Source: RYN-133 sp963708645 (lineage in GTDB: Bacteria; Actinomycetota; Actinomycetes; Mycobacteriales; Jatrophihabitantaceae). Taken from it: a DNA stretch of 64,000 nt. The stretch spans positions 55,476 through 119,475 of the forward strand of contig CAVPTA010000013.1 in assembly GCA_963708645.1 (NCBI GenBank), in the 5' to 3' direction. A program made the position numbers and the translations under genes. This document shows, piece by piece, positions 16,551-25,529 of this stretch (position 1 is the first letter of the stretch; every line of letters begins with the position of its first letter). A model generated the notes under the pieces. It made no database searches, was not told the DNA's origin, and was given only the letters and a program-made list of their open reading frames with translations.

Positions 16551-17879
16551 GTGGATGACATCCGCACCGCGATCCTGACCGACCAGCTCGACTCGATCAG
16601 CGAGCTGCCCGTCCCTGACACCTACCAGGGACAGGTGGTGCGTGCCGACGAGGTCGACATGTTCGAGGGCATCCCGAGCAACGAGAAGGATCCGCGCAAG
16701 AGCCTGCACCTGCAGGACGTGCCGACCCCCGAACTCGGTCCCGGCGAAGCGATCGTCGCGGTGATGGCCAGCGCCATCAACTACAACACCGTCTGGACGT
16801 CGATCTTCGAGCCGGTGTCGACGTTCGGGTTCCTCAAGCGCTACGGCGCCTCGTCCGCACTCGCGGCCAAGCACGACCTGCCCTACCACGTCGTCGGCTC
16901 CGACCTGTCCGGCGTCGTGCTGCGCGTCGGGCCGGGCGTGACGAAGTGGAAGGCCGGCGACGAGGTCGTCGCGCACTGCCTGTCGGTCGAGCTCGAGGAC
17001 CCGCAGGGCCACGACGACACGATGATGGACCCGCAGCAGCGCATCTGGGGCTTCGAGACCAACTTCGGCGGGCTGGCCGAGCTGGCGCTGGTGAAGTCGA
17101 ATCAGCTGATGCCCAAGCCGGACCACCTCACGTGGGAAGAGGCGGCAGCACCCGGCCTGGTCAACTCCACGGCCTATCGCCAGCTCGTCAGCCACCACGG
17201 CGCGAACATGAAGCAGGGCGACACCGTGCTGATCTGGGGCGCGTCCGGTGGGCTGGGCGGATACGCCACCCAGTACGCACTCAATGGTGGCGCGACACCG
17301 ATCTGTGTCGTCTCGTCCCCAGAAAAGGCCGAGATCTGCCGCGCCATGGGCGCCGAACTGATCATCGACCGCAACGCCGAGGGTTACCAGTTCTGGAAGG
17401 ACGGCGAGCAGCAGGCCTCCGAGTGGAAGCGGCTCGGGAAGAAGATCCGTGAGCTCACCGGCGGCGACGACGTCGACATCGTGTACGAGCACCCAGGCCG
17501 CGAGACCTTCGGCGCCTCGGTCTACGTGACCCGCCGCGGCGGCACGATCGTCACCTGCGCCTCGACGTCGGGCTACATGCACGAGTACGACAACCGCTAC
17601 CTCTGGATGACTCTCAAGCGGATCATCGGCTCGCACTTCGCCAACTACCGCGAGTCGTGGGAGGCGAACCGGCTCATCGCCAAGGGCGCCATCCATCCGA
17701 CGCTGTCGAAGGTGTACCCGCTCGCCGAGACCGGCCAGGCCGCCTACGACGTGCAGCGCAACCTGCATCAGGGCAAGATCGGCGTGCTCTGCCTGGCCCC
17801 GGAGGAGGGCCTGGGCGTCCGCGACACCGCGATGCGGGCCAAGCACCTCGACGCGATCAACCGCTTCCGCGGCGTCTAA
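16551..17879 (+). CDS. ccr: Crotonyl-CoA carboxylase/reductase
   Basis: A 442-residue medium-chain dehydrogenase/reductase. Features are the N-terminal MDDIRTAILTD and PDTYQGQVV, the long MDR insert with FEPVSTFGFLKRYG, the NADPH-binding motif WGASGGLGGYATQYALNGG, and the C-terminal EYDNRYLWMTLKRIIGSHFANYRE with residues associated with CO2 binding in this family. It reductively carboxylates crotonyl-CoA to (2S)-ethylmalonyl-CoA with NADPH. It supplies the ethylmalonyl-CoA route or polyketide extender units. The start is GTG with GAAAGG nine to ten bases upstream. Confidence 0.95.
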   Translation: MDDIRTAILTDQLDSISELPVPDTYQGQVVRADEVDMFEGIPSNEKDPRKSLHLQDVPTPELGPGEAIVAVMASAINYNTVWTSIFEPVSTFGFLKRYGASSALAAKHDLPYHVVGSDLSGVVLRVGPGVTKWKAGDEVVAHCLSVELEDPQGHDDTMMDPQQRIWGFETNFGGLAELALVKSNQLMPKPDHLTWEEAAAPGLVNSTAYRQLVSHHGANMKQGDTVLIWGASGGLGGYATQYALNGGATPICVVSSPEKAEICRAMGAELIIDRNAEGYQFWKDGEQQASEWKRLGKKIRELTGGDDVDIVYEHPGRETFGASVYVTRRGGTIVTCASTSGYMHEYDNRYLWMTLKRIIGSHFANYRESWEANRLIAKGAIHPTLSKVYPLAETGQAAYDVQRNLHQGKIGVLCLAPEEGLGVRDTAMRAKHLDAINRFRGV

Positions 17880-17942
17880 GCGTCATCGAAAATCAATCAA
17901 CCGGGTTGGTCACCGCCCGGGGGTGAGTGGGACAATCGCGTC

Positions 17943-18911
17943 ATGGTCGACCGACGTGCAGACACCAGCTCGAACACCGATGTCCTGCCGATGCTGACCG
18001 ATGCGAACCCCGGGTTCGACTCGGTCATGCGCGGTTACGACCGTGCCCAGGTCGACTCGTACCTGGCGCGGCTCGATGCGGACGTGCGCGCAGCCAACAC
18101 CGAGCGCGACGCCGCGATCGCCCGGACCGCCGACCTCGCCGCGCAGCTGGCGAGCTCGCAAGCTCAGGTCGAATCGCTTCGCCGCCAGCTGCGTGCGGCC
18201 GCTGAGGACGTCACCACCGACAACGTCGACTCGCACGTCACCGCGATGTTGAGGGCTGCTCAGAACGAGGCGGCGTTGCTGCGGTCGAACGCGCACGAAG
18301 AGGCCGAGCGCATCCGCAACGGCGCAGCAGACTCCGCCGCGCGCACCCGATCCGCGGCCCAGGCCGAGGGCGAGCGCATCACCGATGAGGCGAAGGTCCG
18401 TCAGGCGCAGGCCGACGAAATGTTCCGCACCCGGATGGCCGAGGTCGACAAGAAGCGCGCCGAGATGGAGGCGCAGTTCGCCGAGGAACGCAAGCGGGTC
18501 GAGTCCGAAGAAGCGGCCCTGACCAAGGCTGCCGACGCCGAACGCGTCCGTCTCGACACCGAGAGCGCGACCGAACGCGACCGGCTCGAGACCGAGAGCG
18601 CGGCCGAGCGCACTCGGCTCGAGGCCGAGTCGCAGGCGCGTCGCGACCGCGCAGACGAGGACTTCGAACTGACGCTGCGCCGGCGGCGCACCGACGCCTA
18701 CCGCGAGATCGAGCAGCGCCGCGCCGAGGCCAAGGCGCTCGCCGCGGAGCTCATCGAATCCGCCCGCGCAGAGGTTCAGCGACTGGCGGAGTTCCGCGAG
18801 CGCTCACACGCGCACCTGCGTGAGCTGCACGACCGGCTGGGTAAGGAGCTCGACCGCTCCGAGGCCAAGGCTCCCGAGATCCCGGCCGAAGTAGTCGCGG
18901 CTCAGCTGTAG
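17943..18911 (+). CDS. DivIVA-domain coiled-coil protein, FilP-like
   Basis: A 322-residue protein. The N-terminal GFDSVMRGYDRAQVDSYLARLD is a DivIVA-type membrane-targeting and dimerisation motif. The remainder is almost wholly coiled coil rich in Ala, Glu, Arg and Gln, with repeating ERxRLETES-like heptads at about residues 200-245. Size and neighbourhood resemble the Streptomyces cytoskeletal protein FilP, which supports polar growth, although Scy- or DivIVA-like roles are possible. Its stop lies in a 17-bp tandem duplication that also holds the stop of the convergent gene. Confidence 0.8.
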   Translation: MVDRRADTSSNTDVLPMLTDANPGFDSVMRGYDRAQVDSYLARLDADVRAANTERDAAIARTADLAAQLASSQAQVESLRRQLRAAAEDVTTDNVDSHVTAMLRAAQNEAALLRSNAHEEAERIRNGAADSAARTRSAAQAEGERITDEAKVRQAQADEMFRTRMAEVDKKRAEMEAQFAEERKRVESEEAALTKAADAERVRLDTESATERDRLETESAAERTRLEAESQARRDRADEDFELTLRRRRTDAYREIEQRRAEAKALAAELIESARAEVQRLAEFRERSHAHLRELHDRLGKELDRSEAKAPEIPAEVVAAQL

Positions 18912-18934
18912 TCGCGGCTCAGCTGTAGTCGCGG
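18891..18934. repeat. 17-bp tandem duplication spanning two stop codons
   Basis: GTAGTCGCGGCTCAGCT occurs twice in direct succession, followed by a partial third copy. Each full copy can encode the end of both convergent genes (Gln-Leu-stop rightward, Asp-Tyr-Ser-stop leftward). The duplication therefore separated two stops that would otherwise have overlapped. Confidence 0.8.
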
Positions 18935-20694
18935 AAGCCCTTGCCGGTCTTGCGGCCCAGCCGGCCGGCGGTGACAAGGTGCTCGAGCAGCGGCGCCGGC
19001 GCAAAGCCGGGCTCACGGAACTCCTCGTACAGCTCGCGCTCAATGGCCAGTGACACGTCATTGCCGACGACGTCGAGCAACTCGAACGGACCCATCGGGT
19101 AACCGCAGCCGACCTTCATCGCCGAATCGATGTCGTCGGCGGTCGCGTAGTGCGCCTCGAGCATCTTGATCGCGTCGTTGAGGTACGGAAACAGCAACGC
19201 GTTGACGATGAACCCGGCGCGATCGCCACAGCGCACCGCATGTTTGCCGATCTTGCGCGTCACCTCGAGCACGGTCGCCTCGACGTCGTCGGTCGTCGAG
19301 ACCGTCGACACGACCTCGACGAGCTTCATGATCGCCGCGGGGTTGAAGAAGTGCATCCCGATGACCTCGGACGGACGAGAGGTCGCAGCCGCGCACTCGA
19401 TGACCGGCAGGCTGGAGGTCGTCGTCGCGAGCACGGTGTCAGCGCCGCAGATGTCGTCGAGGTTCGAGAACAGCGCCTGTTTGACGGACAGGTCCTCGAC
19501 CACTGCCTCGACCACGAGCTGCACGTCGGCCAAGTCGTCCAAACTCGTCGTCCCGGTGACGCGCGCGAGAGCGGCGTCACGGTCGCCCTCGGACAGCTTG
19601 CCTCGCTGCACGGCCTTCTCGAGCGAGCGGGTGATCGCGGCGACGACCTTGTCGACCTTGTCCTTGCTGCGCGCGACGAACACCGTGTCGTAGCCCGCCT
19701 TGGCGAACACCTCGACGATGCCGGTCGCCATCGTCCCCGATCCGACGACGCCGACCTTGCTGACCGGGCGCGCGCCCGCGATCTCTGCGAGATCGGGTGG
19801 CGTCGCGGAATCGGCGACGACGTTCGGCGAACCCGCCTTGTCGTAGCTGTAGAAACCGCGTCCGGACTTCCGGCCGAGCAGCCCTGCCGTGATCATCTGC
19901 TTGAACACCGGACGCGGCGCGTGGAGCCGGTCGCGGCTCTGCCGGTACATCGTGTCGAGGATCTCGTAGGCGGTGTCGAGACCGATCAGGTCGAGCAGCG
20001 CCAGCGGACCCATCGGCAGGCCGCAGCCGAGCTTCATCGCGGCGTCGATGTCCTCGCGGCTCGCGTAGTGCGACTCGTAGAGCGACACGGCGTGGTTGAG
20101 GTAGCCGAACAGCAACGCGTTGGCGATGAAGCCGGCCCGGTCGCCGATGGTGACGTCGGTCTTGCCGAGCGTCTGCGCGAACGCCTCGACGTCGTCGACG
20201 ACCTCCTGCTCGGTGACGACGCTGCGCACGACCTCGACGAGCTTCATCACCGGCGCCGGGTTGAAGAAGTGCATCCCGACGACCTTGCCCGGACGTCCGG
20301 TCGAAACCGCGATCTCGGTGACCGACAGCGACGAGGTGTTGGTCGCGAGGATCGTCTCGGGGCCGCAGATCTTGTCGAGCTGGGTGAAGATCGAGCGCTT
20401 GAGATCGAGATGCTCCGGCACGGCCTCGATGACGAGATCGACGTCGGCCAACTCGTTCATGTCGGTGGTGTAGCTGATCCGCTCGAGCAGTTCCTTGTGG
20501 TCGGCCTCGGACAGCTTGCCGCGCGCAACCGCGCGTCCGGTCGAGTCTGCGACGTGGCCGCGACCGCGTCCGAGAGCACCTTCATCGACTTCGACCGCGG
20601 TCACCGCGAGCCCGTTGCGGGCGAACACCTCGGCGATGCCGGCGCCCATCGTGCCCAGGCCGACCACGCCGACCTTGTGGAACTCGCGTGCCAT
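18919..20694 (-). CDS. Tandem 3-hydroxyacyl-CoA dehydrogenase (duplicated module)
   Basis: A 591-residue protein made of two homologous modules of about 290 residues, roughly twice a normal 3-hydroxybutyryl-CoA dehydrogenase. Module one starts KVGVVGLGTMGAGIAEVFAR and module two KVGVVGSGTMATGIVEVFAK, both NAD-binding Rossmann motifs. Each has a substrate-domain motif (GMHFFNPAPVMKLVEVV and GMHFFNPAAIMKLVEVV) and an ending with GRKSGRGFYSY or GRKTGKGFRDY. It oxidises 3-hydroxyacyl-CoA or reduces acetoacetyl-CoA. The catalytic His of HFFNP is present in both modules, so both may work. Confidence 0.92.
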   Translation of the reverse strand: MAREFHKVGVVGLGTMGAGIAEVFARNGLAVTAVEVDEGALGRGRGHVADSTGRAVARGKLSEADHKELLERISYTTDMNELADVDLVIEAVPEHLDLKRSIFTQLDKICGPETILATNTSSLSVTEIAVSTGRPGKVVGMHFFNPAPVMKLVEVVRSVVTEQEVVDDVEAFAQTLGKTDVTIGDRAGFIANALLFGYLNHAVSLYESHYASREDIDAAMKLGCGLPMGPLALLDLIGLDTAYEILDTMYRQSRDRLHAPRPVFKQMITAGLLGRKSGRGFYSYDKAGSPNVVADSATPPDLAEIAGARPVSKVGVVGSGTMATGIVEVFAKAGYDTVFVARSKDKVDKVVAAITRSLEKAVQRGKLSEGDRDAALARVTGTTSLDDLADVQLVVEAVVEDLSVKQALFSNLDDICGADTVLATTTSSLPVIECAAATSRPSEVIGMHFFNPAAIMKLVEVVSTVSTTDDVEATVLEVTRKIGKHAVRCGDRAGFIVNALLFPYLNDAIKMLEAHYATADDIDSAMKVGCGYPMGPFELLDVVGNDVSLAIERELYEEFREPGFAPAPLLEHLVTAGRLGRKTGKGFRDYS

Positions 20695-20782
20695 CGAATC
20701 GTCCTCTCTGCCAACCGTCCCAAAGACCCTAGCCAGCGTCCCACGCCCCCGCAGAACGGTGAGGCTTACCTCACGACGACGG

Positions 20783-21443
20783 TCAGAACAGGCGCTGGGA
20801 CGGGTCGTCGACGCCGCGCAGGGCGTCGTAGTCGAGCGTGACGCAGCGGATGCCGCGGTCCTGTGCGAGCGTGCGGGCCTGCGGCTTGATCTCCTGGGCC
20901 GCGAACACGCCCTGGACGGGTGCGAGCAGCGGGTCGCGGTTGAGCAGCTCGAGATAGCGGGTCAGTTGCTCGACGCCGTCGATCTCGCCGCGTCGCTTGA
21001 TCTCGACAGCTACGGCGACGCCCGTTGCATCGCGGGCCATGATGTCGACCGGCCCGATCGCAGTCGGGTATTCGCGGCGGACCAGGCGATAGCCCGTCCC
21101 CAGGGTCTCGATCTGTTCGGCCAGCAGTCGCTGCAGATGCGCCTCGACGCCGTCCTTGACCAGTCCGGGATCGACACCGAGATCGTGTGCCGAATCACTG
21201 AGCACCTCGTCGATCGTGACGACGAGCTGCTCCCCCGCCTTGTTGATCACCGTCCACTGCAGATCGGTCTCGGTCAGAGTGCACGGCGGGCTCATCCAGT
21301 TCAGCGGTTTGTACGACCCGCCGTCGGAATGCACGAGCACCGATCCATCCGCCTTGACCATCAACAGGCGGGTTGCCGAGCGGTAGGTGAGCGGTGAGCC
21401 TGCCGACGTAGTCGACACTGCACTTCGCGATCACCAACCGCAC
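20783..21443 (-). pseudogene. nucS: Endonuclease NucS, frame broken by an apparent 1-base insertion
   Basis: NucS/EndoMS cuts DNA at mismatches and is the main mismatch-correction nuclease of actinobacteria. The core frame has YKPLNWMSPPC, GPVDIMARDATGVAVAVEIKRRG (D-x15-ExK nuclease motif) and ends DPSQRLF, the C-terminal sliding-clamp-binding type motif. The expected N-terminus MRLVIAKCSVDYVGRLTAHL is read in another frame from a GTG at 21443. The two join if one base is removed around 21378-21384. Because nucS is normally conserved and several similar insertions lie nearby, a sequence error is more likely than true loss. Confidence 0.85.
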
Positions 21444-21478
21444 GGGACGAGACGCTACCCGGTGGGTAGGAAGCTCGT

Positions 21479-22312
21479 ATGCCAGATGTTCCTACCGTTG
21501 CACTCAACAGTGGTCACGAGATGCCGCAGCTCGGCTTCGGCGTCTTCCAGATTCCGAACGACGAGACCGAACGCGCCGTCACCAGCGCGTTCGAGACCGG
21601 TTACCGCTCGATCGACACCGCCGCGATGTACCAGAACGAACCCGGTGTCGCGGCCGCGATCTCTGCGTCCGGCCTCGCCCGCGACGAGCTGTTCATCACG
21701 ACGAAGTTGAACAACAACGCCCACGGCTACGACGCCGGCCGCGCCGCCTGCCGCGAGAGCCTGGACAAGCTTGGGCCTCGACTATCTCGACCTCTACTTG
21801 ATCCATTGGCCGCTTCCCGCCAAGGACGACTATGTCGAGACGTGGCGGGCGCTGATCTCGCTCCGCGACGAAGGGCCTGATCCGCTCGATCGGCGTCTCG
21901 AACTTCCAGCCGTCGCATCTCGACCGCATCGTGGACGAGACCGGCGTGACGCCGGCGCTCAACCAGATCGAGCTGCACCCCTACCTGACCCAGGCACCGC
22001 TGCGCGAATACGACACCAGCCACGGCATCGCCACCGAGGCATGGTCGCCGATCGCCCAGGGCGGCGATCTGTCTGAACGACCAGGTCGTCACGTCGCTGG
22101 CCGACAAGTACGGCAAGACGCCGGCGCAGATCGTCATCCGGTGGCATCTCGAGCTCGGCAACGTCGTCATCCCGAAGTCGGTGACACCGAGCCGCATCGC
22201 CGAGAACTTCGACGTGTTCGACATCGACCTCGATGCCGAGGACGTGGACGCGATCACCGGGCTGAACCGCGACGAGCGCACCGGACCCGACCCGGACCAC
22301 TTCAACCCCTAG
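21479..22312 (+). pseudogene. Aldo/keto reductase, three apparent 1-base insertions
   Basis: Reading across three frames restores a normal aldo/keto reductase of about 276 residues. Frame one gives MPDVPTVALNSGHEMPQLGF, the catalytic region YRSIDTAAMYQNE (Asp, Tyr) and ITTKLNNNAHG (Lys). After an extra G at 21773-21775 frame two gives LDYLDLYLIHWPLP (His). After an extra G at 21873-21875 frame three gives SIGVSNFQPSHLDRIV and LNQIELHPYL. After an extra T near 22072 the tail reads NDQVVTSLADKYGKTPAQIV and ends DHFNP. These enzymes reduce carbonyls with NADPH. Sequencing error or recent decay are both possible. Confidence 0.82.
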
Positions 22313-22386
22313 GGGTACTGCCACCCCCGAATTCCGGGTGCTGCCCGGATGTATCAGGCTGCCTTCTACGACGTACTTATAAGGAC

Positions 22387-22485
22387 ATGACCGCTATACA
22401 ACGCCGCGCCGTCGCGATGCAGATCGCGCAGCGCCGTGCGGACCGCGCGGTTCGCATCGTGCTGCGCGACGCCCGCACCCGCTGA
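22387..22485 (+). CDS. Possible 32-residue basic peptide
   Basis: In the gap between the reductase and the mutase there is a short frame, MTAIQRRAVAMQIAQRRADR and onward to a TGA, that is Arg-rich, likely helical and has GC at most third positions. An AAGGA lies almost directly against the ATG and TACTTATAAG just upstream resembles a -10 region, so a leaderless or weakly translated peptide is conceivable. There is no recognised family, and chance is a strong alternative. Confidence 0.25.
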   Translation: MTAIQRRAVAMQIAQRRADRAVRIVLRDARTR

Positions 22486-22491
22486 CGCCGC

Positions 22492-24479
22492 TCAGGAACG
22501 CGCCGCCTCGACGGCGTCGACAATCGCACCGAGGACGTCGGTGATCTCGAAGTCCTTCGGGGTGAAGACTCGCGGCGACGCCGGCGTCACGCAAACGCAC
22601 GGCATCGCGCTCGGGGATGATGCCGCCCACGACCACCGGGACGTCGCTCGAGGCCGGCCGCACGCAGTCCCTCGACGACCTCGGGGACGACCGACAGGTG
22701 CGAACCGGACAGCACCGAGAGCCCGACGACATCGACGTCCTCTTCGACAGCGGCCGACACGATCTGCGTCGGTGTCAGCCGGATGCCGGAGTAGACGACT
22801 TCGAAGCCGGCGTCACGCGCACGGACGGCGATCTGCTCGGCGCCGTTCGAGTGCCCGTCCAGCCCCGGCTTGCCCACGAGGAACTTCAACGGACGGCCGA
22901 GCTCGTCGCCGAGCGCATGTACGCGCTGCTGCACACCCGACAGCGAACCGTCATGCCCGCCGCCACTCGCCTGTGCGACCCCGGTCGGTGGCCGGTACTC
23001 GCCGAACACCTCGCGCAGGACGTCGGCCCACTCGCCGACCGTCACACCGGCTCGCGCGCACGCCAGCGACGGCTCCATCAGGTTGGTCTCGGTCTTGGCC
23101 GCGTCACGAAGCGCCGTCAGCGCCTGGTCGACGGTTGCGGCGTCGCGTTCCGCACGCCAGGCCGCGATGGCCTGCTTCGCAGCTTCCTCAACGCCCTCGT
23201 CGACAGACAGAATGCCGCCGTCCTCGCCGCCCTGCAGCGGGTTCGGCTCGGTGTCGGTGTACTTGTTGACGCCCACGACGACGTCCTCGCCCGACTCGAT
23301 GCGCCGCCGACGCAACGCGAGCGACGACACGAGCGACGACTTCAGGTATCCCGACTCGACCGCGGCGACCGCGCCGCCCATCTCGAGGATGCGGTCGATC
23401 TCTTCGCGCGCGCCGGTCTTGATCTCGCCGACCTTTGCCTCGACGACAACCGAACCCTCGAAGAGATCTTCGTACTCGAGCAGGTCCGACTCGAACGCGA
23501 GAATCTGCTGCATGCGCAGTGACCATTGCTGATCCCATGCCCGCGGCAGCCCCAACGCCTCGTTCCAGGCCGGCAGCTGCACTGCACGCGCGCGGGCGCC
23601 CTTGGACATCGTCACGGCGAGCATCTCGAGCAGGATGCGATAGACGTTGTTCTCCGGCTGCGCCTCGGTCAGTCCGAGCGAGTTGACCTGGACGCCGTAG
23701 CGGAACCGGCGCTGCTTGGCGTTCGTGACGCCGTAGCGCGACTCGGTGATCTCGTCCCACAGCTCGCCGAACGCGCGCAGCTTGCACAGCTCCTCGACGA
23801 AACGCACGCCGGCGTTGACGAAGAACGAGATCCGCGCGACGACTTCACCGAACTTCGCGTCGTCGACCTGGCCCGACTCGCGCACCGAGTCGAGGACGGC
23901 CATCGCGGTGCACAGCGCGAACGCCACCTCTTGGACGGGCGTCGCCCCGGCCTCTTGCAGGTGATAGCTGCAGACGTTGATCGGGTTCCACTTCGGCACG
24001 TTCGCGACCGTGTAGGCGATCATGTCGGTGATCAGCCGCATCGACGGGCCGGGCGGGAACACATACGTCCCGCGCGAGAGGTACTCCTTGATGATGTCGT
24101 TCTGGGTCGTGCCGGACAGCTTCGCGAAGTCGGCGTCGTGCTCTTCGGCGACAGCGAGATAGAGCGCCAGCAAATACATCGCCGGCGCGTTGATCGTCAT
24201 CGACGTGTTCATCTGTTCCATCGGAATGCCGTCGAAGAGCGTGCGCACGTCGCCGATGTGCGACACCGGCACACCGACCTTGCCGACCTCGCCGCGCGCG
24301 AGCTCCGCGTCCGGGTCATAGCCGGTCTGCGTCGGCAGGTCGAAGGCAACCGACAGGCCGGTCTGGCCCTTGCTGAGGTTGCGCCGGTACAGCGCGTTGG
24401 ACTCGGTCGGCGACGAATGGCCTGCGTAGGTCCGCATGAGCCAGGGGCGGTCGCGCGCGTCGTCCACGGGAAAAGGCAT
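22492..24479 (-). pseudogene. ecm: Ethylmalonyl-CoA mutase (MeaA-type), C-terminus broken by two apparent insertions
   Basis: A single-chain B12-dependent mutase of about 660 residues. The barrel domain starts near RPWLMRTYAGHSSPTESNAL and has NLSKGQTGLSVAFDLPTQTG and EYLSRGTYVFPPGPSM. The C-terminal cobalamin domain has FLVGKPGLDGHSNGAEQIAV with the B12-ligating His in DGHSNG. RTYAGHSS is typical of ethylmalonyl-CoA mutases rather than methylmalonyl-CoA mutases. It forms methylsuccinyl-CoA. Near the end, removing one base around 22646-22650 restores DVPVVVGGIIPERDAVRLRD and one near 22570 restores VFTPKDFEITDVLGAIVDAV before the stop. The ATG at 24479 is next to the 24502 palindrome. Confidence 0.88.
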
Positions 24480-24501
24480 GACTCACTGTATTTCAGCAGG
24501 G

Positions 24502-24517
24502 GTTACTCATGAGTAAC
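24502..24517. promoter_or_regulatory. Perfect 16-bp palindrome in the divergent ecm promoter
   Basis: GTTACTCATGAGTAAC is a perfect palindrome between the divergent starts of ecm and the phosphoribosyltransferase gene, and it contains the latter's ATG. It has the same GTTAC-N6-GTAAC half-sites as the site before ccr, and its ACTCATGAGT core recurs at 63940. It is a likely repressor operator controlling both directions. Confidence 0.6.
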
Positions 24518-25060
24518 GGATGTGGCGGACTTCGCACGTCTGGCAGGCTCGCGAAGGTGGCCGCCCCGAGCGCAGAACCGCGCGAAAACCTGACCTGGGA
24601 GCTGTTCGGCACGGCGGCACGCGAACTTGCCGTCGAGATCCACGCCGACGGGTTCCGTCCCGACCTCGTGCTCGCGATCGCGCGTGGCGGCCTGTTCGTC
24701 GCGGGTGCGCTCGGCTACGCGCTCGATGTGAAGAACCTGCACCTGGTCAACGTGGAGTTCTACACCGGCGTCGACGAGCGGCTCGACATGCCGGCGATGC
24801 TGCCGCCCGTCCCGAACGCGGTCGACCTGTCCGGCGCACGTGTGCTGATCGCCGACGACGTCGCCGACACCGGGGCCACGCTGCGGTTGGTGAAGGACTT
24901 CTGCGCCGACCACGTCGCCGAAGTGCGCTGCGCGGTCGTGTACGAGAAGGCTCGCTCGTCGGTGAAGTGCGAATACGTCTGGCGGCACACGGACCTCTGG
25001 ATCAATTTCCCGTGGTCGGTTGATCCGCCGGTCGTGGGGACGCGAAGTAGAGATTCGTGA
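24509..25060 (+). CDS. Phosphoribosyltransferase
   Basis: A 183-residue type I phosphoribosyltransferase. The PRPP-binding loop reads VLIADDVADTGATLRLV and a conserved IARGGLFVAGALGYAL lies near residue 58. The C-terminal WRHTDLWINFPW resembles hypoxanthine/guanine/xanthine phosphoribosyltransferase-like proteins common in actinobacteria. It probably salvages a purine base, but the exact base cannot be read. The ATG has AGGGG seven bases upstream; a GTG 16 codons on is an alternative. Its stop overlaps the next gene's GTG. Confidence 0.8.
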   Translation: MSNGCGGLRTSGRLAKVAAPSAEPRENLTWELFGTAARELAVEIHADGFRPDLVLAIARGGLFVAGALGYALDVKNLHLVNVEFYTGVDERLDMPAMLPPVPNAVDLSGARVLIADDVADTGATLRLVKDFCADHVAEVRCAVVYEKARSSVKCEYVWRHTDLWINFPWSVDPPVVGTRSRDS

Positions 25061-25509
25061 CACCGCAGCACACACCCGAATATGTCTTTCGCTCGCAGTG
25101 GCGCATCGACGCGGATCCGGACGAGGTCTACGCCACGCTGCAGGACGTCGAGAGCTACCCCTCCTGGTGGCCGCAGGTGGTCGGCGCGAGATGGCTCGAT
25201 GACGACAGCGGCGAGGTGCGCTGCCGCAGCCTGCTGCCCTACGAACTGTCGTTCGTGATCCACCGCGAAGTCGAAGACTCCGAAACGCGGTTGCTGCGCG
25301 CGCGGCTCGACGGCGATCTCGCCGGCTTCAGCCAGTGGACGGTCACCGAACGCGACGGGGCGAGCGTGGCCGTGTTCGACGAAGAGGTCGATGTGCGCAA
25401 ACGACTCGTTCGCGCGGCGGGGCGTCTTGCGCGTCCGGCGCTGCGCTTCAACCATGACCTGATGATGCGTGCGGGTGAGAAGGGACTGCGCCGAAGACTG
25501 CACAGCTGA
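25057..25509 (+). CDS. SRPBCC (START-like) family protein
   Basis: A 150-residue protein of the polyketide cyclase/dehydrase and lipid transport superfamily. The pattern YVFRSQWRIDADPDEVYATL and VESYPSWWPQVVGARWL is the usual first strand and helix pair, and it ends with a long helix including RPALRFNHDLMMRAGEKGLR. It forms a hydrophobic ligand pocket; the ligand is unknown. Its GTG start overlaps the phosphoribosyltransferase stop (GTGA), so the two are translationally coupled. Confidence 0.8.
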   Translation: MTPQHTPEYVFRSQWRIDADPDEVYATLQDVESYPSWWPQVVGARWLDDDSGEVRCRSLLPYELSFVIHREVEDSETRLLRARLDGDLAGFSQWTVTERDGASVAVFDEEVDVRKRLVRAAGRLARPALRFNHDLMMRAGEKGLRRRLHS

Positions 25510-25529
25510 CAGACAGCTAGGGTCGGTGG

